33,160 nucleotides of DNA, taken from assembly GCA_014874455.1 (NCBI GenBank), contig JADBJL010000112.1, positions 1 through 33,160 of the forward strand, read 5' to 3'. The DNA is from Thermomicrobiaceae bacterium (GTDB lineage Bacteria > Chloroflexota > Chloroflexia > Thermomicrobiales > Thermomicrobiaceae). Shown one piece after another: positions 1-8,352 of the stretch (position 1 is the stretch's first letter; each line of letters begins with the position of its first letter). The notes under the pieces were generated by a model. It was not told where the DNA came from. It made no database searches and was given only the letters and a program-made list of their open reading frames with translations. Made by a program: the position numbers and the translations under genes.

Positions 1-2016
1 GGCGCTGCCGGCCAGCCAGGCGCGCGGCATGGCCCGCGGGTTCTCCCAGAGCGTCAAGCCTTCCGGGGTGGTCAGCAGCAGCCGGAAGCGCGCGCCGGGC
101 GACCCGGCGTCGGCCCGGCTGATCAGGTAGCGCGCGCTCAGGAGGTCGAAAGCCCCGTAGTCGCGGTTGTTGCGGGCGAAGTCGAGCACGCTGGCGTAGC
201 CGGCCGGCTGCATCGGGTCGTAGAGCCCGCCGGCGTCGTCGAGCCCGACCACGGCGGCCGCGCTCGGCTGCCAGCGGATAGTCAGCGAGACCATGCGGGT
301 CGGCCCCTCGGCCGCGGCGCGTTCCCGGAGGTAGGCGACGATCTGCGGGTGGCGGAAGTCGACGTTCAGGTCGTCGAGCGTCGGGTTGAAGGTGGCGTTG
401 GCGCTGAAGAGGTCGACCACGACCAGCCCGAGCGCCAGCAGGCCGGCTGCCGGGCCCGGCAGCCGCGCGCGCTCGACCGCCCAGAGCCAGAGGAGCGCCA
501 GGCCGAGCAGCAGCGCCAGCAGGTTCAGCCCGTCGAGCGCGATCACCGCGCGCTCGGGTAGCTCCGGGCCGCCGAGGACGACCCGGTAGAAGAGGGGAAT
601 GATCAAGAGAACGAGCGCGCCGAGCGCGATCGCCAGCAGCCGCCGGGCCGACCGCAGCACGAGGCGCGCGAAGCGGGTCTGCCCGGTTCGCGTGGCCGCC
701 AGCACGTCGTCCAGGCCGACCGCGGCCAGCAGCGCGACCGCCAGGTCGAGGTACAGGAGCGAGCGGGCCGGCACCCGGAGCAGGTCGGCGTAGGGAAGGA
801 AGCGGTAGGCCCAGCCGTGCACCGGCGTGTAGGGCCCCATCGCGTGCAGCAGCGCGACCAGACCGGCCGCCGCCAGGAACCAGCGCAGGGGCTCGCGGCG
901 GAGCGCCAGGCCCAGCCCGGCCAGAAGCAGCGGGATCACCCCGGCGTAGAACCAGACCTCGCCGCTGGAGAACGGCCCCCAGTAGTCGGTCGGGTTGCTG
1001 CCGAACAGCTTGGGCAAGAGGGCGTGGACGAGCATGACCGGCTGGAGGCTGAACTCGGTCGCCTGCTCGTAGGTCAGCCGGCCGGCCCGCACCGAGCGCC
1101 GCGCCAGCTCCAGCGAGGGCAGCAGCACCGGCATCGCCAGCGCCAGCCCGCTCCCCACCGCCAGCCCGGCCCGCAGCGCGTCGGCCAGGGCCGGCCGGAG
1201 CGTGCGCCAGAGTGGCGCGAGCCCGGCCCGCAGCTCGCGGAAGGCCGCGAAATGGCGCACGGCCGTCCAGAAGAGCCACCAGGCCGCCGAGGCGGTCAGC
1301 GCGTAGAGCACCGTCTGCTGGTGCCCGCCGGTCGCCAGCAGGAAGACGAAGCCGGCCGTCGCGGCCGCCCAGAGCCAGGAGGCGCGCCGCGCCGCCTCTG
1401 CCAGGCCGAGCCAGATCCAGGGCACCCAGGCGGCCGCCGAGAGCATCGAGTAGTGACCCAGGTGGGCCACCAGGAAGCCGCTGTAGGGGAAGACGACACC
1501 AGCCACCAGCGCCGGGATCCGGCTGGCGCCGAGCGTGGCCCGCGCCAGCGCGTAGGCGCCGAGGCTGGCGATCAGGTAGTGGCCCAGGGCCATCAGCTCG
1601 AGCGTGCCGTAGGTGAAGGGGCGAGCCAGGAGGTAAGCGATCCAGTTCGGTGGGTAGAGCAGGCCGGCCTGGTAGTTGGCGAAGTGGGGCATGCCGCTGA
1701 AGAGGTGAGGGTTCCAGAGCGGGAGATCCCCCTGCTGCACAGTGCGGGCGCTGAAGGCGTGCAGGGGGAAGAAGAAGGAGTTGAGGTCACCGCCGCCCTT
1801 GGGTACCTGAGCGGGTGTGAGCAGGGGGCGCCAGAAGAACAGGACGTGCGCGAGCACAAGCCCGCCGAGCGCGGCCAGTTCGCCGGCCAGCCACGGCCAG
1901 CGCTGCCGGAGCGGCCCAGCGGCCAGCAGCAGCCCACTGGCCCACAGCCCGGCCAGGACCGGCAGGGCCCAGAACGGGATCAGCCCGCCCGTCCGAACCG
2001 CCAGCTCTGGGGCCAA
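1..2016 (-). CDS. YfhO-like polytopic membrane protein (3' end beyond window)
   Basis: The frame is open for 672 codons from a TTG start at 2016 to the window edge, so the C-terminus is missing. An in-frame stop (the ychF TGA at 2035-2037) limits the start. TTG 2016 is preceded by a GAGGAGAG Shine-Dalgarno and is the best candidate. The product has many hydrophobic helices. Near residues 65-100 it has a GGGDLNSFFFPL segment followed by LPLWNPHLFSGMPHFAN and YPPNW, a pattern typical of YfhO/GT-C-like membrane proteins, where the acidic loop lies at the presumed lipid-linked sugar site. A less hydrophobic region follows after about residue 540. The role is probably in cell-envelope glycosylation, but the substrate cannot be told. 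It starts 18 nt after ychF and is probably co-transcribed with it. Family assignment is good, function inferred. Confidence 0.8.
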   Translation of the reverse strand, partial: MAPELAVRTGGLIPFWALPVLAGLWASGLLLAAGPLRQRWPWLAGELAALGGLVLAHVLFFWRPLLTPAQVPKGGGDLNSFFFPLHAFSARTVQQGDLPLWNPHLFSGMPHFANYQAGLLYPPNWIAYLLARPFTYGTLELMALGHYLIASLGAYALARATLGASRIPALVAGVVFPYSGFLVAHLGHYSMLSAAAWVPWIWLGLAEAARRASWLWAAATAGFVFLLATGGHQQTVLYALTASAAWWLFWTAVRHFAAFRELRAGLAPLWRTLRPALADALRAGLAVGSGLALAMPVLLPSLELARRSVRAGRLTYEQATEFSLQPVMLVHALLPKLFGSNPTDYWGPFSSGEVWFYAGVIPLLLAGLGLALRREPLRWFLAAAGLVALLHAMGPYTPVHGWAYRFLPYADLLRVPARSLLYLDLAVALLAAVGLDDVLAATRTGQTRFARLVLRSARRLLAIALGALVLLIIPLFYRVVLGGPELPERAVIALDGLNLLALLLGLALLWLWAVERARLPGPAAGLLALGLVVVDLFSANATFNPTLDDLNVDFRHPQIVAYLRERAAAEGPTRMVSLTIRWQPSAAAVVGLDDAGGLYDPMQPAGYASVLDFARNNRDYGAFDLLSARYLISRADAGSPGARFRLLLTTPEGLTLWENPRAMPRAWLAGSA

Positions 2017-2034
2017 GGCACGCTCTCCTCGGCC

Positions 2035-3141
2035 TCACACGTTGAACAGGATGTGCAGCACGTCGCCGTCCTGCACGACGTACTGCTTCCCCTCGAGCCG
2101 CAACACGCCAGCTCGCCGGGCCTCGGCCAAGCTCCCCGTCCGCACCAGGTCGTCGTAGGAGACGACCTCAGCGCGGATGAAGCCTTGCTGCATGTCGCTG
2201 TGGATCGTCCCCGCTGCTTCCACCGCCGTGGTGCCCCGCCGGATCGTCCAGGCCCGCACTTCGTCCGGGCCGACGGTGAAGAACGAGATCAGCCCGAGCA
2301 GTGTATAGGAGAGGCGGATCACCCGGTCGCGTCCCGGCTCCTGGATCCCCAGCTCCTCCATGAAGGCCCGGGCGTCCTCGTCCGGAAGCTGCGCGATCTC
2401 CGCTTCCAGCTTCCCCGGCAGGGCATCCACCGCGACTCCCGGCCGACCATAGCGCTCACTCGCCTCCGCCAGCAGGCGCTCGGCCGGCTCGCCGAGCAGC
2501 TCTTCGCCGAGGTTGAGCAGGATCAGCAGCGGCTTGGCGGTCAGGAAGCCGAAGCCGCGGAGCGCCTTCTCCTCCTCGGCCGAGAGCTCGACCTGGCGGA
2601 TCGGCGTCCCGCCGGTCAAGGCGGCCTGGAGCCGGCCCAGCAGCTCGGCCTCACGCTCCTGCGCCTCACGCTCGGCCCCGCGCACCTTGCCGAGCATCGA
2701 CCGGATGCGAGCTAACCGCTTCTCGATGATGGCCAGGTCGGAGAAGGCCAGCTCGAGGTCGATCGTCTCGATGTCTCGCAAAGGATCGACCGACCCCTCG
2801 GGGTGAGGCACGGCCGGGTCGTCGAAGGCACGTACCACGTGCACCAGCGCGTCGGCCTGGCTGAGGTAGCCCAGCAGCCGCCCGCTCAGGCCACGCTCGT
2901 GCACGCCTCTGGCCAGCCCGGCCACGTCGTAGTACTGCACTTCGGCGGGTACTGTGCGGCGCGGGTTGAACATGCGAGTGAGGACATCGAGCCGCGGGTC
3001 GGGCACCTTCACGGTCGCCAGGTTGGGCTCTTCCTCGGCGCCGCTGAAGCCACCGGTCGTGGCCTGCGCTCGAGTCAGCGCGTTGAAGACGGTCGTCTTG
3101 CCACTCCGCGGCAGGCCGATGAGGACAAGCTGCACTGCCAT
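2035..3141 (-). CDS. ychF: YchF/OLA1-type ribosome-binding ATPase
   Basis: A 368-aa protein, the usual length of YchF. The P-loop GLPRSGKT is at residues 9-16 and the G3 element DVAG near 73. The G4 position reads NLGEE rather than NKxD, as expected for this Obg-related subfamily, which prefers ATP to GTP. The central part (about 130-200) is the charged coiled-coil insertion, and the last ~85 residues form the TGS domain ending in GDVLHILFNV. YchF binds ribosomes and is linked to translation and stress responses; that role is known for the family, not shown here. The ATG lies 5 nt after GGAGG. It is followed closely by the YfhO-like gene. The 126 nt upstream, towards queC, contain GC-rich hairpins but no clear promoter. 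Confidence 0.95.
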   Translation of the reverse strand: MAVQLVLIGLPRSGKTTVFNALTRAQATTGGFSGAEEEPNLATVKVPDPRLDVLTRMFNPRRTVPAEVQYYDVAGLARGVHERGLSGRLLGYLSQADALVHVVRAFDDPAVPHPEGSVDPLRDIETIDLELAFSDLAIIEKRLARIRSMLGKVRGAEREAQEREAELLGRLQAALTGGTPIRQVELSAEEEKALRGFGFLTAKPLLILLNLGEELLGEPAERLLAEASERYGRPGVAVDALPGKLEAEIAQLPDEDARAFMEELGIQEPGRDRVIRLSYTLLGLISFFTVGPDEVRAWTIRRGTTAVEAAGTIHSDMQQGFIRAEVVSYDDLVRTGSLAEARRAGVLRLEGKQYVVQDGDVLHILFNV

Positions 3142-3267
3142 CGTGCCTCCAGGGCCGGTCGTCTCTCCCGGCCTGGCTCCCGGCCTGCGGGCCGGAAGCG
3201 GCCGAGCCCTGTTGTACCACGTCTCACAGCGTGAGCTACATGGCCCGAGCGCTGCTCCGGCTACGTC

Positions 3268-3972
3268 TCAGCCCGCGCCTGAGCGCTCAGGCGAGAGGAG
3301 CGGGTCGGGTACTCCCGCTTCGGCGAACGCTTTCGCCCGCAGCCGGCAGGAATCGCAGGCGCCGCACGGCTGCGCGCCGCCCTGGTAGCACGACCAGGTG
3401 AGGCTGTAGTCCACGCCGAGCGCCAGGCCCAGCCGGATGATCCCCGCCTTGGGCAGGTGGAGGAACGGCGCCAGCACCGGGATCCGCTTGCCCTCCTCGA
3501 CGAACTGCTTGCTGGCCAGGTCGGCGGCGCGCTGGTAGGCCTCGAGAAACTCGCCGCGGCAGTCGGGGTAACCCGAGTAGTCGACCTGGCTGACACCGAT
3601 GACGATCGCGCTCGCGCCGATCACTTCAGCGTAACCGGAAGCCACGGCGAGGAAGATCAGGTTGCGGGCCGGCACCCAGGTCGACGGGATGCCCACCGTC
3701 GGCTCAGTTGGAATGGGCCCGGCGCCCGTCAGCGACGAGCCACCCCACTGGGCCAGGTCGATGGTAACGATCCGGTGCTCGACGGCACCGACCGCGCGAG
3801 CGACGGCCGCCGCCGACTCCAGCTCGCGCCGGTGGCGCTGCCCGTAGTCGAACGAGAGCGCGTAGAGCTCGTACCCCTCGGCGCGGGCGAGGTAGGCGGC
3901 TGTGGTGCTATCCAGCCCGCCCGAGAGCAGGACGACGGCCCTCCCCACTGCCTGTCGTCGCCTCTCGCTCAC
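3268..3972 (-). CDS. queC: 7-cyano-7-deazaguanine synthase QueC
   Basis: A 234-aa enzyme that makes preQ0 from 7-carboxy-7-deazaguanine, ammonia and ATP in the queuosine/7-deazapurine pathway. The PP-loop SGGLDS is at residues 17-22, the conserved FDYGQRH follows near 41, and ARNLIFL is near 103. Four zinc-binding cysteines lie near the C-terminus at 195, 203, 206 and 209 (CGACDSC). The start is GTG at 3972 with GGAGGTG about 9 nt upstream. No other queuosine-pathway gene is adjacent, so partners (queD, queE, queF) must lie elsewhere. I looked for a preQ1 aptamer in the 160 nt upstream and did not see a convincing one. Confidence 0.95.
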   Translation of the reverse strand: MSERRRQAVGRAVVLLSGGLDSTTAAYLARAEGYELYALSFDYGQRHRRELESAAAVARAVGAVEHRIVTIDLAQWGGSSLTGAGPIPTEPTVGIPSTWVPARNLIFLAVASGYAEVIGASAIVIGVSQVDYSGYPDCRGEFLEAYQRAADLASKQFVEEGKRIPVLAPFLHLPKAGIIRLGLALGVDYSLTWSCYQGGAQPCGACDSCRLRAKAFAEAGVPDPLLSPERSGAG

Positions 3973-4136
3973 GTCGTCAGCACCTCCGCGACGTTCTCGC
4001 GAGCCACCACGTTTATCAGTACCCTAGCACAACGCCGATGCCTAGCGACGTCACGGGCGACAGCGCGCCAGCAGGTTCGCGACTGCCAGCGAGGTGCGCT
4101 CACGCCAGCTCCCTGCCAGGATCGCGGCACGGCTGG

Positions 4137-5348
4137 CTATCCTCCGGAGGCCACCGCCGGTGCCAGCGGCGCAGTCGCCTGGACGACCTCGCCGCCCTTC
4201 ATGACCAGGGCCGGCGAGCGGAGGGCGCGGAGATCCCGCAGCGGGTCTCCCTCGACCGCGATCAGATCCGCCCAGGCCCCAGGGGCGATCACGCCGACAC
4301 GTCCGGTGAGCCCACAGAGCTCGGCGGCGTTGCAGGTGATCGCCGCCAGCGCCTCGCGATTCGTCAGCCCGGCCGCCGCGGCGTAGATCGCCTCTTCTGC
4401 CACTCTGCCGTGGATGGCGTCGGTGCCCAGCGCCAGCTTGACACCAGCGCGCTTCGCTTCGGCGATGACGCGCGGTGTCGCCTCGCGGGCGCGAAGGAAC
4501 TTCTGGCGAACTGGCTCCGGCCAGCTCGGGTTCTCGGCTGGGCCTGGCTCGGTCAGGAAGACGCCGAGCGTGCCCACCAGCCAGCGTCCCAGCTCGGCCA
4601 GGCGGTCGAACTGATCCGGGCGCATGTAAGTGCCGTGCTCGATGTGGTCGACGCCGGCATCGAGGCAGAAGTCGACTCCCGCCCCACCGTAGGCATGCGC
4701 ACAGACCGGTTTGCCCGCCTGGTGGGCGACCGCAACGGCCGCCGCGATCTCCTCCCGGCTGAAGCAAGGGGTCACTGGATCGGTCGTCGGCGTCGCCACT
4801 CCACCGGTGACAAAGAGTTTGACCAAGTCGGCCCCGCGAAACAGGTTCTCCCGCACGGCGCGGACGACGGCCTCGACCCCGTCCACCGTCACAGCAGTCA
4901 CGCTGTGGCCGTTGCTCGGGCGTAAGCCGCGCGTGGCTGTCACCAGGCGTGGGCCAGGCAGGTGGCCAGCGTCGATCATCTGGCGCAGTGGCACGTCGAT
5001 GAAGTTCTTCTCCCCTACCAGCCGCATCGTGGTCACGCCGTGGCGCAGGTTCACGGCGGCGTGCGCGGCGGCACGCAGCGCCAGAGCGGCATCCGATGCC
5101 TGTACCTGGAGGGCTTCGTTTCCTGCCATCACGTCCAGCTCCAGGTGGCTGTGCGCGTCGATGAGGCCGGGCAGCACGGTAAAGCGCGAGAGGTCGAGCA
5201 TCGCGGGCAGGCGCTCGGGCGCGACCTCGCGCAGCGGGCGCACAACCTCGATCTGCCCCTCGACGATCTCGACGACCTGCGGGCCTTCGGGCTCCCGTCC
5301 GGTCATCGTGAGCACGCGCCCACACAGTAGCGCCAAGCGATGCCCCAT
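4137..5348 (-). CDS. Imidazolonepropionase-like metal-dependent amidohydrolase
   Basis: A 403-aa member of the amidohydrolase superfamily (COG1228 type). Metal ligands follow the binuclear pattern: HSH at residues 66-68 after PGLIDA, a probable carboxylated lysine K177 in DLVKLFVTGG, H218 in CAHAYG, H238 in HIEHG and D310 in GTDA. The closest characterised relatives by this pattern are Xaa-Pro dipeptidases and related amidases; the true substrate (cyclic imide, N-acyl amino acid or dipeptide) cannot be read from sequence. No signal peptide is visible, so it is presumably cytoplasmic. It starts with ATG behind AAGGAGGAC. It is divergent from the YdjM-like gene, the two sharing a 183-nt intergenic region, and sits 164 nt upstream of queC on the same strand. 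Confidence 0.88.
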   Translation of the reverse strand: MGHRLALLCGRVLTMTGREPEGPQVVEIVEGQIEVVRPLREVAPERLPAMLDLSRFTVLPGLIDAHSHLELDVMAGNEALQVQASDAALALRAAAHAAVNLRHGVTTMRLVGEKNFIDVPLRQMIDAGHLPGPRLVTATRGLRPSNGHSVTAVTVDGVEAVVRAVRENLFRGADLVKLFVTGGVATPTTDPVTPCFSREEIAAAVAVAHQAGKPVCAHAYGGAGVDFCLDAGVDHIEHGTYMRPDQFDRLAELGRWLVGTLGVFLTEPGPAENPSWPEPVRQKFLRAREATPRVIAEAKRAGVKLALGTDAIHGRVAEEAIYAAAAGLTNREALAAITCNAAELCGLTGRVGVIAPGAWADLIAVEGDPLRDLRALRSPALVMKGGEVVQATAPLAPAVASGG

Positions 5349-5531
5349 GCTTGTCCTCCTTCGTGCCCGTGCATTCCGGGCAGCGCTCTCCTTGCGGATA
5401 CAGTACGACCTCGCGTGCGGGAAGAGAAGGCCTGGTTCGCGAGCTGGTCACCACGAGAGCGTCGCCCGCGTATCCTTAGCAAGACGCCGGCACAGCCGGG
5501 AGACAGCCGGTATCGTTCGAGGGGGACGGCG

Positions 5532-6161
5532 ATGTGGCTCTCTGCGCGGTCAGGACGTCACCGTACCAAGGTCACAGCAGCACCGGCCGTACGCCCGGCG
5601 GCGTGTGTCCTCGCCGCTGGCCTCGCCGGAGCTGTGCACCTGCTCTGCCACCGCGCCTGGACACGGGCCGGAAACGGCTCCCCCCGGCGCGCGCTGTTCG
5701 ATGGGCTCAGCCACGGCAGCGCGGCCCTCGCCGTCACGCTGCCAGCAGCGCCGCTCGTGCCAGACCCTCGCTGGTTCGTCCTGGCCGGGCTGGCCGGGAG
5801 CCTCGCCCTCGACCTCGACCACATCGTGGCAGCACAGTCAATACGGCTGGAGCGCTGCATGACGATGCCCGTCCGGCCTCCTACCCACTCGTTCCTGTTC
5901 ATCCTGCTCGCCTCGCTCGGGCTAGCCGGGCTGAGGCCCTGGCGTGGGCTGGGGCTGGGACTGTTCCTCGGCCTTGCATCTCACCTGCTGCGCGACCTGG
6001 GCACCGGGGGCGCGCCCGCCCTGCACCCACGCCGGGTCAACGAGCTCGCCTATCCGGCGTGTTTCCTGCTCACCGCCGGCCTGGCGGTCTGCGGCCGTCT
6101 CCTCGCGGCCAGCTCGCCGCTGCCGTTCGCCAGCTCAACCGCGGCGGAGGCTGATTGCTGA
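5532..6161 (+). CDS. YdjM/DUF457-type membrane-bound metal-dependent hydrolase
   Basis: A 209-aa membrane protein starting at ATG 5532 with GAGGGGGA just upstream; the frame is open further upstream, but that part looks non-coding. Candidate metal-binding residues are placed as in the YdjM/YbcI (DUF457) family: H61 in LSHGSAA, DLDH at 94-97, PPTHS with H119 and HLLRD with H151/D155, among about four hydrophobic helices. Family members are predicted membrane hydrolases; E. coli YdjM is a LexA-regulated gene. The substrate is unknown. It is the last gene of ordinary host composition before the lower-GC island, and a hairpin at 6169-6187 follows its stop. Confidence 0.75.
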   Translation: MWLSARSGRHRTKVTAAPAVRPAACVLAAGLAGAVHLLCHRAWTRAGNGSPRRALFDGLSHGSAALAVTLPAAPLVPDPRWFVLAGLAGSLALDLDHIVAAQSIRLERCMTMPVRPPTHSFLFILLASLGLAGLRPWRGLGLGLFLGLASHLLRDLGTGGAPALHPRRVNELAYPACFLLTAGLAVCGRLLAASSPLPFASSTAAEADC

Positions 6162-6168
6162 TCACCGG

Positions 6169-6187
6169 TCGGCGATGTCATCGCCGA
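6169..6187 (+). terminator. Hairpin after YdjM-like gene, left edge of island
   Basis: TCGGCGAT and ATCGCCGA form a perfect 8-bp stem with a 3-nt loop, 7 nt after the stop codon of the preceding gene. The downstream tail ACTGTTAACC is only weakly T-rich. It is a plausible terminator and coincides with the change to lower-GC DNA. Confidence 0.45.
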
Positions 6188-6262
6188 ACTGTTAACCCTC
6201 GGACTTCGTTCGCCGAAATCCAGGGAAACACGAAGCCGGAAGCAGAGCATTCTGAGGTAGAG

Positions 6263-6529
6263 ATGAATGGGAAGGCAAAGTTCCGCATTTTTGCAACCCT
6301 CAGTCTGATTGCAGCCATGGTCGCGCTGGTCATTGCTGCTTATGCCTTCCTTGTGACAAAGGCATGGACGTCCTTGATCGGCGTGGCAATTGGCGCTTCC
6401 TTTGTCCTCGGTGGCTTTGCAGAACGAGAGCGGGCTCAGAAGTGGAGCCGATATGCTATCTTTTCCGTAATCTTCGGCCTCCTGCTTCTCACCGCGAGTA
6501 CGGCGCTGCTCTACTTCGCAGGTCAGTGA
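6263..6529 (+). CDS. Small membrane protein of unknown function (88 aa)
   Basis: ATG 6263 lies shortly after TGAGGTAG; the frame is open further upstream, but the upstream translation looks non-coding. The product has three hydrophobic helices (about residues 8-28, 32-48, 58-85) separated by a short charged loop, ERERAQKWSR. I do not recognise a family. It is the first gene of the accessory island and lies 28 nt before the CPBP protease gene on the same strand, so the two are probably transcribed together. Its composition is clearly less GC-rich than the genes to its left. Confidence 0.65.
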   Translation: MNGKAKFRIFATLSLIAAMVALVIAAYAFLVTKAWTSLIGVAIGASFVLGGFAERERAQKWSRYAIFSVIFGLLLLTASTALLYFAGQ

Positions 6530-6557
6530 CGATGGACTTTCTACTAAGGAGTGAGTG

Positions 6558-7301
6558 ATGATTTTGAGTTCATTGATTCTTGCTCATCTGCTGTTTGCCT
6601 ACACCGTCCTGATCGAACCCCTCCTCGGGGTTCGACAATATCGGGAACTCCGACAGCGTCTGCGGACAGACCCAGATGCCCGCCAGCGCTTTTACCGCCG
6701 CATCCTCCTCATCGAATGGGCCTGGGTGGCGGTGATCGGGCTGATCCTTCCCCTTGCGCCTTCTCCTCTGCAAGCCATCGGACTGGTCATCCCACAGTTC
6801 AACGGTCCGGAGCAGGAATTCATGCTCGTTCTCGTCTTGGCTGGAGCTTTGGGGCTGCTCGTCCCCATCCTGGGCTTGCTCGTCCTGAGCAGGAAATCTC
6901 CGCACCTTGCGCGGAGACTGCAGCATAAGCTCTTGGAATCCGGCGCGGCCCTGCTTCCGGCGACGAGCAGCGAGCGCCGAACCTGGGTAGCTGTCGCTCT
7001 CACTGCAGGAATCTGCGAGGAACTCCTCTTTCGTGGCTTTCTGCTGCTGTACCTGGCGCATTTCTTTTCAGCTCTTCCCCGGTGGGGCGCAATGGTGATT
7101 TCAGCGGCAGTTTTCGGTCTGGCGCACGCCTACCAGGGATGGAAGGGCGTGGTAGGCACCGGGCTGTTGGGCCTGGGGCTGGCGTTCGTGTATGTGGTGA
7201 CGGGCAGTCTCTTGCCGTCCATGGCCTTGCACGCGCTGGTTGATCTGCGGATCCTGGTTTTGTGGCGACCAACTGCCCACCCGGAACCTGTGGAAGGTTA
7301 G
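6558..7301 (+). CDS. CPBP family intramembrane glutamic endopeptidase
   Basis: A 247-aa integral membrane protein. The CPBP (Abi/Rce1) motifs are complete: EELLFRG with E154/E155 and R159, FGLAH with H190, and a third motif with H225 in ALHALVDL. Family members are membrane proteases or scaffolds involved in prenyl-protein maturation, bacteriocin self-immunity or envelope stress; none of these can be chosen here. ATG 6558 is preferred to GTG 6555 because AAGGAG (6546-6551) is better spaced. The last seven residues, HPEPVEG, look like a translated intergenic repeat rather than part of the domain, so the original C-terminus may have been replaced. An attC-like hairpin follows immediately. Confidence 0.88.
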   Translation: MILSSLILAHLLFAYTVLIEPLLGVRQYRELRQRLRTDPDARQRFYRRILLIEWAWVAVIGLILPLAPSPLQAIGLVIPQFNGPEQEFMLVLVLAGALGLLVPILGLLVLSRKSPHLARRLQHKLLESGAALLPATSSERRTWVAVALTAGICEELLFRGFLLLYLAHFFSALPRWGAMVISAAVFGLAHAYQGWKGVVGTGLLGLGLAFVYVVTGSLLPSMALHALVDLRILVLWRPTAHPEPVEG

Positions 7302-7310
7302 AACTGTTCC

Positions 7311-7373
7311 TGGGTGCCCCGTCCGCACTTTCAGCCAGCACGTTCCCATGCGGCTGAAGCGCGGCTGTTCGAC
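7311..7373 (+). other. Candidate attC-like recombination site 1
   Basis: CCGCACTT (7323-7330) and CAGCC (7332-7336) pair with GGCTG (7352-7356) and AAGCGCGG (7357-7364) at 12 of 13 positions, leaving T7331 as a single unpaired base. One extrahelical base beside a TT/AA step in an otherwise paired imperfect stem is the usual attC build. The right side continues after 5 nt into GTTCGAC (7367-7373), one base off the core consensus GTTRRRY. The left core site is poor. Intergenic, between the CPBP and ABC transporter genes. Suggestive on its own and strengthened by sites 2 and 3. Confidence 0.4.
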
Positions 7374-7419
7374 TACCCGAAGGGAGCTGGATTGAAATGG
7401 GACGGATACTTGTAGCATT

Positions 7420-8352
7420 ATGAGCGATTACGCTATTTGCACAGACAATCTGATACGCGATTTTGGCACGGTGCGAGCGGTGGACCACCTGACACTGCAA
7501 GTGCCCAGAGGGATCATCTTCGGCTTCTTGGGGCCCAATGGTGCCGGGAAGACGACAACTATTCGTCTGCTGCTGGGGCTGTTGGAACCGACAGAAGGGC
7601 GAGCCGAAGTATTGGGTTTTGACACCCAAACACAGGCCGACGAAATCCGTTCTCGAAGCGGAGCGCTGCTTGAGCATCCAGGACTTTACGAGCGACTCAG
7701 CGCCGAAGATAACCTGGAATTCTATGGGCGAATCTGGCGTATGCCTAGCCCTGCGCGCCAGGCCCGCATTAAGGAACTCCTTACGCACCTGGGGTTGTGG
7801 GAACGGCGGAAAGAAACGGTTGGCACCTGGAGCCGGGGGATGAAGCAGAAGTTGGCCATCGCCCGGGTTCTCCTTCACCGCCCGTCGTTGATCTTCCTCG
7901 ATGAGCCGACGGCCGGCCTCGATCCCATCGCCGCTGCGGCGCTGCGGGAGGATTTGGCCACGTTAGCTACGCGCGAGGGAGCGACCGTCTTCCTTACCAC
8001 CCACAATCTGGCGGAAGCCGAGAAGCTGTGCCAAGAGGTGGGTGTCATTCGGAAGGGGCAGTTGCTCGCAGTGGGCAGTCCAAGTGAGTTGCGCACCAGG
8101 CTGGGGACGCCACGGGTGGAGATCATTGGTCGTGGCTTCTCAGAGAATGTGCTGACGTCCTTACGGGCGCGGCCCGAGGTGGGCAAGGTTGAACACCAGG
8201 AGAATCGCTTGCTGATTGAACTGCGTCGCGCTGTGGACACGGCGCCGCTGGTCAGTCTAGTGGTAGCCGCCGGCGCCCAGGTGGAGGAGGTGCGCCGGGG
8301 CAACCCCAGCCTGGAAGAAGTGTTCCTCACCTTGATGGAGGAAGAGAAATGA
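7420..8352 (+). CDS. ABC transporter ATP-binding protein (ABC-2 type exporter)
   Basis: A 310-aa nucleotide-binding protein. Walker A GPNGAGKTT is at 38-46, the signature is a divergent WSRGM at 137-141, Walker B LIFLDE at 157-162 is followed by PTAGLDP, and the switch histidine is H195. The C-terminal ~90 residues form the extension common in CcmA/NatA-type exporter ATPases. It overlaps the downstream permease gene by an ATGA junction, so the two are translationally coupled and probably form one exporter. The substrate is unknown; drug, bacteriocin, lipid or sodium export are all possible. No good Shine-Dalgarno precedes ATG 7420. Confidence 0.93.
   Translation: MSDYAICTDNLIRDFGTVRAVDHLTLQVPRGIIFGFLGPNGAGKTTTIRLLLGLLEPTEGRAEVLGFDTQTQADEIRSRSGALLEHPGLYERLSAEDNLEFYGRIWRMPSPARQARIKELLTHLGLWERRKETVGTWSRGMKQKLAIARVLLHRPSLIFLDEPTAGLDPIAAAALREDLATLATREGATVFLTTHNLAEAEKLCQEVGVIRKGQLLAVGSPSELRTRLGTPRVEIIGRGFSENVLTSLRARPEVGKVEHQENRLLIELRRAVDTAPLVSLVVAAGAQVEEVRRGNPSLEEVFLTLMEEEK

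Noticed and set aside
817-2715. Long plus-strand open frame (632 codons) opposite the YfhO-like and ychF genes
   Set aside because: It spans two recognisable minus-strand genes and their junction, and its translation is Arg/Gln/Pro-rich with no family signal. A shadow frame in GC-rich DNA.
3973-4136. preQ1 riboswitch upstream of queC
   Set aside because: No H-type pseudoknot with an A-rich tail overlapping the ribosome site could be seen; the region looks like a plain leader with GGAGGTG.
6169-6196. attC-like reading of the hairpin plus GTTAACC at the left end of the island
   Set aside because: The stem has no extrahelical base and a 3-nt loop; it is better explained as a terminator of the YdjM-like gene.
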